DNA of 64,000 bases from GCA-002050365 sp038235165 (GTDB lineage: Bacteria; Acidobacteriota; Blastocatellia; Pyrinomonadales; Pyrinomonadaceae), in the NCBI GenBank assembly GCA_038235165.1, contig JBBSUG010000003.1, positions 62,001 through 126,000 on the forward strand. The letters run 5' to 3'. Below the pieces are notes generated by a model that was not told the DNA's origin, made no database searches, and worked only from the letters and a program-made list of their open reading frames with translations. Made by a program: the position numbers and the translations under genes. This document shows positions 51,508-59,670 of the stretch, one piece after another; the stretch's first letter is position 1, and each line of letters begins with the position of its first letter.

Positions 51508-52409
51508 TAGAAATTTCTTTTATTGCATTATTTTTTTCGACCATCAGACTTGCCACGCCCTTGATCTTTGCGGGACTCGGAGGACTTTTCTCCGAGCGTT
51601 CGGGCGTTATCAATATTGCGCTCGAAGGCTTAATGCTGGCGGGCGCATTTACCGGCGCGGTGATTACTTATGAAGCCGGAAATCCGTATCTCGGACTGCT
51701 CGCAGGAATGGCAGCGGGCGGCGCTTTGGCGTTTGTTTATGCGGTTGCGTGTATCAAGTTTCAAGCCGACCAGGTTGTTTCGGGAATGGCGATCAACTTT
51801 TTGATGATCGGGCTGCCCGCGCTCATCAGCGGAGCGATTTACGATTCGTCGGGTTCGACTCCGCAAATTGATAAAGTAAATCTGCTGCCCGAATACTTTA
51901 ATCGTCTCTCGCTGGCTTCGATTCTGGCTTTCGCGCTCGTGCCGGTGTGCTGGTATGTCTTATACAAAACGCCGTTTGGTTTGCGGTTGAGAGCAACGGG
52001 CGAAAATCCGGCGGCGGCGGATGCGGCGGGCATCAATGTTATTCGTTTGCGATATTTCGCCGTCATTATTTCAGGCGTTTTAGCGGCGGCGGGCGGCGCG
52101 TACCTGTCCATCGGGCAATCTTCGCTGTTTACACGAAATATGACGGCGGGACGCGGCTATATTGCGCTTGCCGCGTTGATTCTAGCAAAGTGGAAACCCG
52201 TTCCCGTCTTGCTGGCGTGTCTTTTTTTCGGTTTTACCGAGGCTTTGACAATTCAACTCGGCAACATCAAACTCGCTTCCGGCGAAAATATTCCGATTCA
52301 GTTTATCCAAATAATTCCGTATGTTTTGACGATCATCGTTCTCGCCGGGTTCATCGGTTTGTCGCGTGCGCCAAAATCATTGGGAATTCCGTATCGAAAA
52401 GAAAAATAG
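51504..52409 (+). CDS. ABC transporter permease, nucleoside type (NupQ/YufQ-like)
   Basis: A 301-residue permease partner of the gene before it. It starts inside the previous stop (ATGA overlap), so the two are translationally coupled. GLFSERSGVINIALEGLMLAG is the diagnostic family motif, and GLRLRATGENPAAADAAGI the coupling loop. About eight TM helices are predicted. It should form the channel heterodimer with the first permease. It ends 57 bp before the convergent Kef-type antiporter gene. The family is confident; cargo is not tested. Confidence 0.9.
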   Translation: MIEISFIALFFSTIRLATPLIFAGLGGLFSERSGVINIALEGLMLAGAFTGAVITYEAGNPYLGLLAGMAAGGALAFVYAVACIKFQADQVVSGMAINFLMIGLPALISGAIYDSSGSTPQIDKVNLLPEYFNRLSLASILAFALVPVCWYVLYKTPFGLRLRATGENPAAADAAGINVIRLRYFAVIISGVLAAAGGAYLSIGQSSLFTRNMTAGRGYIALAALILAKWKPVPVLLACLFFGFTEALTIQLGNIKLASGENIPIQFIQIIPYVLTIIVLAGFIGLSRAPKSLGIPYRKEK

Positions 52410-52465
52410 TTCAGATTGAACCTTCTCGACCTGGAATTTGGACTTACGAGATTTGGAATCGCTCA

Positions 52466-53717
52466 TCACCCCATTCTGCAAAATTCACCGTCGGCGATGA
52501 TACCGCCTGCATCTTCTTTGTCAATTGTTCCTCTTGCCGCGTCTTCGTCCGAGAACAAATATTTGAGAATCGGCGGCGCGATCAGCGTCGTCGCCACGAC
52601 CATAAACAAAACGACACCATACAGCGCATCATCAATCACGGCGAGTCCGAGTCCGATCTGCACGACGACGACGCAAAATTCGCCGCGCGGCGACATTCCG
52701 ACACCGACCTGCGCCGCCCGCCGCCAGCCGAGCGACATCGCCGCCAAACCGCAGCCGAGCCATTTTGTCAGCAGTACGATAATCGTCACCAAAATCGCTA
52801 AAATGATGATCGTCGAATCCTTAAAAACGTCGAGCTTCAACTGCATCCCGATATTAACGAGAAAAAACGGCACGAGAAATTCGGTGACGGCGTTGGTTTG
52901 TTTATGGATAAATTTTACTTTTTCGCTCGCTTCGGCAAGTGCCATTCCCGCCAGAAATGCGCCGATAATCGCCGCCACGCCGATATAAGTCGCGGCAACC
53001 GACAAACCCAAACACAAAACCAAACTGAACACGAAAAACGAATTGCCGGTTTTCAAACGCTCGATTTTCGGGGCGAGATAGGTCATCAATTTCGCGCCGA
53101 CCGAACCGATAAAAATCGTAAATCCGATTGCCAGAACCGCCGTCGTGATAATCTCGGCGTAGTTGATTTTTCCCTTCGCCGAACTCGACACGATTGATAA
53201 AATGATCAATCCGAGAATATCGTCAATCACCGCCGCGCCCAAAATTATCCGTGCCGTGGGCGCGTCCAATAACCCCAATCTTTGCAGCACTCTAGCCGTA
53301 ATACCGACGGAGGTGGCGACCAACGCCGTGCCGATAAAAACCGCTTGAATATTGCTGCCGCCCCAGGCGCGCATCAGCACATATCCTCCTAAAAACGGCA
53401 GAACAATTCCGAGAACCGCCACAATTAGCGCGAGTTTACCGACCTTCAAAATCGCTGACGGTTTTGTTTCTAATCCGACCGTGAACAGCAGAAAAACGAT
53501 GCCGATTTCGGCGAGCGAATTGGTGAAATCGGATGGCGCGACCCATCCCAGAATACTGCCGCCGACAATCACCCCCGGCGAGGATTTCGCCGACGACCGC
53601 CGGCTGCCGCAGACGCTCGAAAATCTCGGCGGCGATCTTTGCCGAAACGAACATAATGAACAATGTCAAAAGCACTCCCGACGAGTGAGCGGGAGCCGCC
53701 GATAAGAAGAAATTCAT
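52466..53717 (-). pseudogene. Kef-type (CPA2) cation/proton antiporter, frameshifted at a G5 run
   Basis: The first 48 codons from 53717 (MNFFLSAAPAHSSGVLLTLF to AVVGEILAG) are one frame; the remaining 368 codons (IVGGSILGWV onwards) are another. The join is a run of five G on the minus strand (53572-53576). Removing one G fuses the two into GEILAGVIVGGSILGW, a perfect CPA2 helix, giving 416 residues with about 12 TM segments and the core motifs of a K+(Na+)/H+ exchanger (FLLFTVGLETKPS, AAVIDDILGLIIL). There is no TrkA-N regulatory domain. It could be a true frameshift, slip-prone phase variation, or a sequencing error in a homopolymer. It converges on the nucleoside permease genes. Confidence 0.8.
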
Positions 53718-53889
53718 AATCCTCTATTAAAAAGCAAACTGTCCTTCGATTAAAACCGGCAAAACGATTTGGCACCCGGCTGCTGGTTCTCGACATTTAC
53801 TGAACTTTGATGAAATAACCCGGAAGCTGACGGCTGTTTATAACTTGTTTCCCGCCTGCTTATTTGCCTCTTTTATTGTTAAACCCGAA

Positions 53890-53919
53890 TTGGTAAAAAA
53901 ATGTTCGTATCTATATGAT
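53890..53919 (+). promoter_or_regulatory. Candidate promoter of the KimA-like gene
   Basis: TTGGTA (53890-53895), 18-bp spacer, TATGAT (53914-53919). Its -10 box covers the ATG at 53915, so a transcript from here would make the ATG at 53978 the start. The spacing and both boxes are fair matches only. Confidence 0.4.
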
Positions 53920-53977
53920 AGATTTTTACGTCGTGAGAATCGCCGGTATTCTCATACGAATATTTTCTTACTATTTT

Positions 53978-56332
53978 ATGGCACACGTTTCACATAAATT
54001 ATCAAACTCTTTTGAGGGCGCACTCGCGGGCGGCGGCGATGCGGCGACTTCTCCGCTGTATGTTTTCGGACCTTTTTTGCGCTTAGTTATAGTTGCGGGG
54101 GTGGCGCAAGTCACGTTCGGCGCGACGGTTTGGCTCGCTGTTTTGACGGTCGTGATGGTTTCGATGATGTATCGCCAAGTGATGACTTGGGTTACTGACG
54201 GCAGCGGCGGCAGCGGTTTGAGCGAAGAGGAATTCGGCAGTTGGGCGGTCAAAACCAATGCGGCAATTACCTTTACCGAATACACGCTGACATTTTTGGT
54301 CAGTATGGCGGCACTCGTGACGTTTGTCGCCGACCGTTTTCCCGCACTCAATAATACGGTGCTGCATTTCCAATATCGCGCTTTTCTCGCCGTCGCGCTC
54401 AGTATCCTAACCGGCTGGCTGGTCAACCGCGGACCGAAAATGGCGGCGCGTGTTTTCGGTCCGGCAACTTTTGCCATTCTCGCTTTATTGTGGGTGATGA
54501 TCGTCGCCAGCCTTTTGAAATTCGGTTTTAACATTCCGGCGATCAATTTTCAGGCTTTTTCATTTGCTCCGGTAAATTATGTGTCGGAAACCGGCGAAAT
54601 GATAAAAACTTCGTACATTAACCTCACTCTGGGCGGTTACGCGCGAATTTTGGCTTTGATGACGGGAATCGAGATTTTCGCCAATCTTGTCGCCGCTTAC
54701 GATGGAACGCGCGAACAGAAGAGCCGCAAATCGTTTGGCAGTTTGATTATTATTATGGGAACGACTTCGCTGACAATGCTCGTCGTCGGTCCCGCGATTT
54801 TCGCGCTGTCCGATCCGACCAACGAACACGTTTCCGTTTTCACCCAGACGATGGATCAACTGCTTCCGGTGTGGGGTTCTTACTTGGGAACTTTGATCGG
54901 AGTCGCCGTCCTTTTGTCGGCTTGTGCGGCGAGCGCACAGGGTTTGCAGAATTTAGCTTTGGGTCTGCGCCATCGCCATTATATTCCCGCAAATTACGGC
55001 GAAAGAAATCATTTCGACGTTGCCGATAAACCGGTTTGGGTCGAAGTCGGCATCGTCGTTCTCTGCTTTTTACTGTTCGGCACGCAGGAAGAAACTTATC
55101 TCGCGCTTTATGCCGCTGGAGTTTTTATTCTGCTGAGTATGACGGGTTGGGCGGCGAGCAAACGTCTTCTGCGCGAATTGCGTAAAAAATACTCGTCGCT
55201 AAAAGTCCTCGCCCTCGCCGGAACGATTATCGCCGCGCTTCTGACTTCCGGCGCAACGCTGGTTATTTTCGCCGAACGATTTTTCGAAGGCGCGTGGACT
55301 TATCTGATATTTATTCCGGTTCTCTTCTTCGTTTTTTCTTACTACCGCAAAAAACTCGGTGTGCCGAGTTCAGTCGAAGACCGTTTGGGAATGCTGGTCG
55401 CCGAACAAAAATATCTACCTGATTTTATCAACGGCGAAAACAACGGTAACAGCGGCGAAATCAATCTCCGGCGCATTCTCGTTCCGCTTAACGGTTCGAT
55501 AATCGCCGAACAATCGCTGCCGATTGCCCGCCGTCTTGCCGCCGTGTTTGATGCCGATTTGATTCTGGCAAGTGTTAAAGAAGAGAAAAAATCTGATGAT
55601 AAAGCCGCCGCACCTTTTGATTACGACGGATATTTGCAGCGCACCGTCGAATCCTTGAGAAGCGATTCGATGTATGCCGAATATATTACGTCGCAAGGCG
55701 AACCGGCGGCGGAAATCAATCGCCTTGCCATCGAGAATGCCGTTGATTTAATCGTCATCAGCACGAAAGGTGGTTTTGAAGTCGGACGCATTTTTTCGTC
55801 GAGCGTGTCGCAGCGTTTGATCGAACAGGCGAGTTTGCCGATTCTGCTGCTCAGTCCGACCGACGATTGGGCGAGCCGCCACACCGATTTCAGAAGAATT
55901 ATCGTCGCACTCGACGGTTCGGCGGAAGCCGAGTCCGTTTTGCCGATGGTCAAACTGCTGGCAGACGAATTTGATAATGAAGTTTTGTTGATGTCCGTGC
56001 CGGAAGGGGCGGAATCGGAAACTTACGCCGATACGATGCAGCAATACTTGGACGGCATCGCCGCCGGACTCGATTCGGAAAAGACACGGACGAAAGTTTT
56101 GCTCGGCGGCTCCGGTCCGGCGCGAACGATTCTCGCCTTTGTCGAAAGCGAAAACGCCGATTTAATCGTGATGGCGACGCACGGGCGCGGCGGCGCGGAA
56201 CGAATTGAGAAACTTCCGCTCGGCAGTGTCCCGACACGGGTTATCGAAAAAACAAAATGCCCGGTGTTGCTCGTTCCGGTGCGCCAAACCGTCGAAGTTT
56301 CCGAAACCGCACCAAACCCCATCGAAGTTTAG
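53978..56332 (+). CDS. APC-superfamily permease with two C-terminal universal-stress domains (KimA-like)
   Basis: A 784-residue membrane protein from the ATG at 53978 (MAHVSHKLSNSFEGALAG); an in-frame start at 53915 adds 21 residues but falls on the likely -10 box. About 12 TM helices form the transporter, with ALAGGGDAATSPLYVFGPFL near the start, as in KimA-type potassium importers. Two Usp domains follow: RRILVPLNGSIIAEQSLPIA (about 496) and RRIIVALDGSAEAESVLPMV (about 638). The second ends in MATHGRGG and GSVPTRV, fitting an ATP-binding G-2X-G-9X-G(S/T) site; the first is more diverged. These domains probably gate transport in response to ATP or a nucleotide signal. It is one of several ion-transport genes in this stretch. 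Cargo is inferred. Confidence 0.82.
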   Translation: MAHVSHKLSNSFEGALAGGGDAATSPLYVFGPFLRLVIVAGVAQVTFGATVWLAVLTVVMVSMMYRQVMTWVTDGSGGSGLSEEEFGSWAVKTNAAITFTEYTLTFLVSMAALVTFVADRFPALNNTVLHFQYRAFLAVALSILTGWLVNRGPKMAARVFGPATFAILALLWVMIVASLLKFGFNIPAINFQAFSFAPVNYVSETGEMIKTSYINLTLGGYARILALMTGIEIFANLVAAYDGTREQKSRKSFGSLIIIMGTTSLTMLVVGPAIFALSDPTNEHVSVFTQTMDQLLPVWGSYLGTLIGVAVLLSACAASAQGLQNLALGLRHRHYIPANYGERNHFDVADKPVWVEVGIVVLCFLLFGTQEETYLALYAAGVFILLSMTGWAASKRLLRELRKKYSSLKVLALAGTIIAALLTSGATLVIFAERFFEGAWTYLIFIPVLFFVFSYYRKKLGVPSSVEDRLGMLVAEQKYLPDFINGENNGNSGEINLRRILVPLNGSIIAEQSLPIARRLAAVFDADLILASVKEEKKSDDKAAAPFDYDGYLQRTVESLRSDSMYAEYITSQGEPAAEINRLAIENAVDLIVISTKGGFEVGRIFSSSVSQRLIEQASLPILLLSPTDDWASRHTDFRRIIVALDGSAEAESVLPMVKLLADEFDNEVLLMSVPEGAESETYADTMQQYLDGIAAGLDSEKTRTKVLLGGSGPARTILAFVESENADLIVMATHGRGGAERIEKLPLGSVPTRVIEKTKCPVLLVPVRQTVEVSETAPNPIEV

Positions 56333-56368
56333 GATAAATTTATCCGGGTGGCGGCAGTTTGGCGATTT

Positions 56369-56396
56369 GAAATATGAAATATGAAATTTGAATTTG
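56369..56396. repeat. Heptad-periodic repeat at a convergent gene junction
   Basis: Four 7-mers: GAAATAT, GAAATAT, GAAATTT, GAATTTG. It lies between the stops of the KimA-like gene and the minus-strand exported protein gene. Confidence 0.7.
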
Positions 56397-56397
56397 C

Positions 56398-56949
56398 TTA
56401 TTTCACCTGTCTCATTTTCTGCATCGTTACGGTTGTTCTCGGACTGTCGCCTGCCGAACGGTTGTAGGCGATCCAGTAACCGGACGCCGGATAGCGGACG
56501 AGTTTATAAATTCTGCCGCTCGGTTTTTCAGTTAGAGGAACATCTTTGCCGAAAACGTCTTTATATTTCGGCACGTTATCTTTGCCCGAATACGTCGCCG
56601 AAATTACGCGCACTTTTTTATTTTTATCGAGCGTGATCTGTGCCGATTCATCGTCCGAAAAAACATAATAAAAACCGTCCTTATCGGCTACTTTCGGTTT
56701 TGTGTCCAATTTGTCGCGCACTTCATCAGCCGTCATCCCGATTTTTATTCCTTTATAATTGGTTATCACCGGCTGCAAAACAGTTTTTTGTGTGCTTTCC
56801 GCCATTGCCGCCGCCGATTTTGCTGTCTCCGTCGGAGTCGGTATCGCCGTTTGTCCGAAAACGACCGCGCTCAGCAAGAACACCAATACACCAGCCATAC
56901 CGAATGTTTTTTTGTACGACATTCCGGCACTTTCTTTTTTATAGAACAT
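56398..56949 (-). CDS. Exported protein, BamE/SmpA-like fold possible
   Basis: A 183-residue secreted protein. The start at 56949 is set by GGAGG 9 bp upstream, stronger than any site before the internal ATG at 56922. The signal peptide is the stretch around FGMAGVLVFLLSAVVFGQ, with the cleavage site near FGQTA. The mature part contains KIGMTADEVRDKLDTKPKVA, which resembles the small BamE/SmpA-type domain that often sits in outer-membrane lipoproteins, but there is no lipobox Cys here. A Thr/Pro/Ser-rich linker precedes it. The family call is tentative; secretion is confident. It converges on the KimA-like gene. Confidence 0.75.
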   Translation of the reverse strand: MFYKKESAGMSYKKTFGMAGVLVFLLSAVVFGQTAIPTPTETAKSAAAMAESTQKTVLQPVITNYKGIKIGMTADEVRDKLDTKPKVADKDGFYYVFSDDESAQITLDKNKKVRVISATYSGKDNVPKYKDVFGKDVPLTEKPSGRIYKLVRYPASGYWIAYNRSAGDSPRTTVTMQKMRQVK

Positions 56950-57042
56950 TTATCTCTACCTCCGTTAAAAATTATACGCGCTCACTATTGTTGAAAAAGT
57001 GAAGCTATAGTCTCAAATGATTTGAATTACAGATTAATTTAG

Positions 57043-57273
57043 TTAATTTAACTTGTTAATTATATCACAAAATTGTCTCGAATCGGGAATTTTTTTTTGT
57101 TCACCGTCAATGATTTGCTGGTATTCGCCGAAAATTGAAACGATAGGAGCAGATTTGATTCGACCCAAAATTTCGCTCTGTTTCCGGTTAATTTCGGTTT
57201 TCATTTGACTGAAAGCGCGGCTCGACGGAATGAAAATCAAAATAAGTGAAATTAACCTCATCGCCAACTGCAT
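57043..57273 (-). CDS. Possible small exported protein, uncertain
   Basis: A 76-residue open frame in a 590-bp gap. It begins MQLAMRLISLILIFIPSSRA, which could be a signal peptide, and then a Lys/Gln/Ile-rich mature part. There is no homology I recognise and no convincing ribosome-binding site. It may be a real small gene or chance. It is on the same strand as the exported protein gene to its left. Confidence 0.3.
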   Translation of the reverse strand: MQLAMRLISLILIFIPSSRAFSQMKTEINRKQSEILGRIKSAPIVSIFGEYQQIIDGEQKKIPDSRQFCDIINKLN

Positions 57274-57457
57274 TTGAAATACTGTGAATTGTGCGAGCCT
57301 CTTCAGTGCGGGCGAAGCGGCGTGAAATTCTCAAACATATATCCGGGACTTAAATCAACAACTTTTGCCGCGTATTTTTCTTGGTTGACGTGATTGGCGA
57401 AAAATAAGCGTAAAAGCATATTATAGAGTAAGAACTTACTAGAACGGATGGAACTGT

Positions 57458-57529
57458 TGGTTTTTGGTCTTCTCTCACTTTTTTACATTTTACCGCAGCT
57501 TCGAGAGACAATAATCTTCCCAAAAACCA
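57458..57529 (+). other. Hairpin just upstream of the DUF2254 gene
   Basis: A perfect 10-bp stem, TGGTTTTTGG (57458-57467) with CCAAAAACCA (57520-57529), encloses a smaller TCTCTC/GAGAGA pair. It ends 17 bp before the start codon, so it could affect initiation. The rest of 57274-57457 is AT-rich with no clear gene; a GCGAAGC core near 57315 might be a worn REP-like copy. Confidence 0.45.
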
Positions 57530-57545
57530 GAACCCATTTTTGTAT

Positions 57546-58955
57546 ATGAACAGATTAAAAAAAGTATGGCTCGATTTGAATTCGAGTTTATGGTTTCTGC
57601 CGGGTTTGATCGTCGCCGGAAGCGTTATTCTCGCGCTGGTTCTAGTCGAATTTGACAAACAGCTCGGCGGCAGCTGGATCAGCGGTTATCCGCGTCTGTT
57701 CGGGGTCGAACCGTCCGGGTCGCGTGATATGCTCGGTACGGTCGCCGGTTCGATGATCACGGTTGCCGGTATCGTCTTTTCCATCGTTATCGTCGCGCTT
57801 TCGCTCGCTTCGACGCAATACACGCCGCGTATTCTGCGAAATTTTATGCGCGACCAGATCAATCAGGTCGTCCTCGGCGTTTTCGTCGGAATTTTTACTT
57901 ACTGCATCGTCGTCTTGAGAACGATACGCGGCGGCGATGACGATCACGCTTTCGTACCGTCGGTCGCCGTCATCGTCGGCGTTCTGCTCGCGCTCGTCGG
58001 CATCGGATTTCTGATTTATTTTATTCACCACATCGCTGTTTCGATTCAGGCTTCGACGATTATCTCAACTGTCTGCGACGAAACCATCGAAGTGATAGAC
58101 GAACTTTTTCCTCACCGGCTGGGTGAAAACGCACCGGACGAAGAACTCGAACGGCTGGATGAATTTGCAGCGGGTGTCGATTGGCAAATTATTCCGGCGA
58201 GAGAAACCGGATATATTCAAAACATTGCCATCCAAGATTTGCTCGACTTTACGCGCGAATGTGAAATTATCGTGCGAATGGAACACGGAGTCGGCGAATT
58301 TGTCATCGCCGGTGCGCCGCTCGTGTCATTTGCGGCGTATGCGCCGGAAAATAAAATTGTTTCCAGTGAAAAAATAGTCAATAAACTGAACGAGGTTTAC
58401 TCGATTGATGATTTTCGGACGATAGATCAGGATGCGGCGTACGGCATTCGGCAGATTGTGGACATCGTAATGAAGGCGTTGTCGCCCGGTGTCAACGACA
58501 CGACGACGGCGGTCATCTGCATTGATTACCTGACGGCGATTGTTTCACACCTCGCCGTGCGCCCCTTCCCGACGCATTTTCGCTACTCCGGCAATCGCCT
58601 GCAAGTTATCGCTAAAAGTCCTTCGTTTGAAAATTTGCTGGATTTGGCATTCAATCAAACGCGCCAGAATGCTTTGAGCAACGTGGCGATCATTTTGCGT
58701 TCGATGAACGCGCTCGAAAAAATCGCGCTCCGCCTGCGGGACGGTAAAGATCTGCACAACAAAAAGATTGATCTGTCGGCGGAAAATCGGCGATTGCGGC
58801 TCGAAAACGTCGTACGTCATCTGCAAATGGTTACGGATGCCGCCCGCGAAAACATCAAATCAAGCGACGATTGGGCGCAAGTTAAAAAGAATTTAGATAA
58901 AATTTTGGACACTCTTAATTGGGAAAATTTGGTTTTTATCAGTGAGAAAAAATAG
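57546..58955 (+). CDS. DUF2254 integral membrane protein
   Basis: A 469-residue protein of the DUF2254 family from the ATG at 57546. Four or so TM segments come first (SLWFLPGLIVAGSVILALVL, GSMITVAGIVFSIVIVALSL), followed by the conserved loop STQYTPRILRNFMRDQINQV and a helix pair before a large cytoplasmic part with YGIRQIVDIVMKALSPGVND. Function is unknown; the pattern is widespread in bacteria. It opens a small plus-strand pair with the DUF421 gene, and both lie among ion-transport genes, so a part in envelope or ion homeostasis is possible but unproven. A hairpin precedes it. Confidence 0.85.
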   Translation: MNRLKKVWLDLNSSLWFLPGLIVAGSVILALVLVEFDKQLGGSWISGYPRLFGVEPSGSRDMLGTVAGSMITVAGIVFSIVIVALSLASTQYTPRILRNFMRDQINQVVLGVFVGIFTYCIVVLRTIRGGDDDHAFVPSVAVIVGVLLALVGIGFLIYFIHHIAVSIQASTIISTVCDETIEVIDELFPHRLGENAPDEELERLDEFAAGVDWQIIPARETGYIQNIAIQDLLDFTRECEIIVRMEHGVGEFVIAGAPLVSFAAYAPENKIVSSEKIVNKLNEVYSIDDFRTIDQDAAYGIRQIVDIVMKALSPGVNDTTTAVICIDYLTAIVSHLAVRPFPTHFRYSGNRLQVIAKSPSFENLLDLAFNQTRQNALSNVAIILRSMNALEKIALRLRDGKDLHNKKIDLSAENRRLRLENVVRHLQMVTDAARENIKSSDDWAQVKKNLDKILDTLNWENLVFISEKK

Positions 58956-59042
58956 ACGGCGCGTAACGGCAAATTTCAGTTTTGTCGCGCGGAAACTAAT
59001 TTTAGTTTGAGGTTAAAATTGGTACAAGGGGTTACATAAATT

Positions 59043-59546
59043 ATGTTTTTTGATAATTGGTTTGCGCTGCTGCGAATTTTGATGGTCGGGATTTCCGCTT
59101 ATGTTTCTTTAGTTGTTTTGCTGCGAATATCGGGCAAACGAACTTTGTCGAAGTGGAACGCCTTTGATTTTGTCGTGACGATTGCGCTCGGTTCGATTTT
59201 GGCGAGTGTCATAATTTCCAAAGATATTACGTTCGCTGAAGGCGTTTTTGCTTTTAGTCTGCTCATCGGACTGCAATTTATCATTACCCGGCTCTCGGTG
59301 CAGTTTGATTTTGTGAAGAATTTGATCAAGTCCAAACCGACGCTGCTGCTCGACAAAGGTGGATTTGTGCGCGATGCAATGAAACGTCAGCGCGTCGACG
59401 AATCGGAGATTCGGTCAGCGATTCGGGCGGCGGGAAGTGCAGCGGTCGAAGACATCGAAGCTGTCGTGCTGGAAACCGACGGAACTTTCAGCGTCGTCAA
59501 AAAATCGCCGAATGGTTCGCGTTCGGCTCTCGAAGACGTGGATTAA
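59043..59546 (+). CDS. DUF421 (YetF-type) membrane protein
   Basis: A 167-residue protein of the DUF421 family. Three N-terminal TM helices (SAYVSLVVLLRISGKRTLSK, FDFVVTIALGSILASVI, VFAFSLLIGLQFIITRL) precede a cytoplasmic domain that starts at KSKPTLLLDKGGFVRDAMKR. The motif RISGKRTLSKWNAFDFVVTI is characteristic. B. subtilis relatives (YetF, YdfS) are found in spore membranes, but elsewhere the role is unknown. It follows the DUF2254 gene by 87 bp on the same strand and converges on the Na+/H+ antiporter gene. Confidence 0.88.
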   Translation: MFFDNWFALLRILMVGISAYVSLVVLLRISGKRTLSKWNAFDFVVTIALGSILASVIISKDITFAEGVFAFSLLIGLQFIITRLSVQFDFVKNLIKSKPTLLLDKGGFVRDAMKRQRVDESEIRSAIRAAGSAAVEDIEAVVLETDGTFSVVKKSPNGSRSALEDVD

Positions 59547-59595
59547 TAATCTGGTATTAAAGCAATTGTTCAGAATTTATGCTGTCGAAATGCGC

Positions 59596-59670
59596 GGCGG
59601 AAACGCGACCGTCAGGAAGTGTGTTATTGGTCGAGTGGTTGACACACTCCCTCACGGTCGTGTTTCCGCC
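59596..59670. repeat. Long imperfect inverted repeat overlapping the end of the antiporter gene
   Basis: Arms 59596-59624 and 59642-59670 pair over about 27 bp with two mismatches and a G-T pair; the loop is 59625-59641. The antiporter stop codon (59652-59654) lies in the right arm. It is the likely bidirectional terminator between the two convergent genes, or a REP-type element that took over the gene end. Confidence 0.7.

Noticed and set aside
53718..53977. c-di-AMP (ydaO) riboswitch before the KimA-like gene
   Set aside because: The expected conserved blocks are not visible by eye; only a weak promoter and AT-rich sequence are present.
57300..57345. Third copy of the REP-like element (GCGAAGC near 57315)
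   Set aside because: Flanking bases do not form a convincing stem and GGAGCGC is missing; at best a degenerate remnant.
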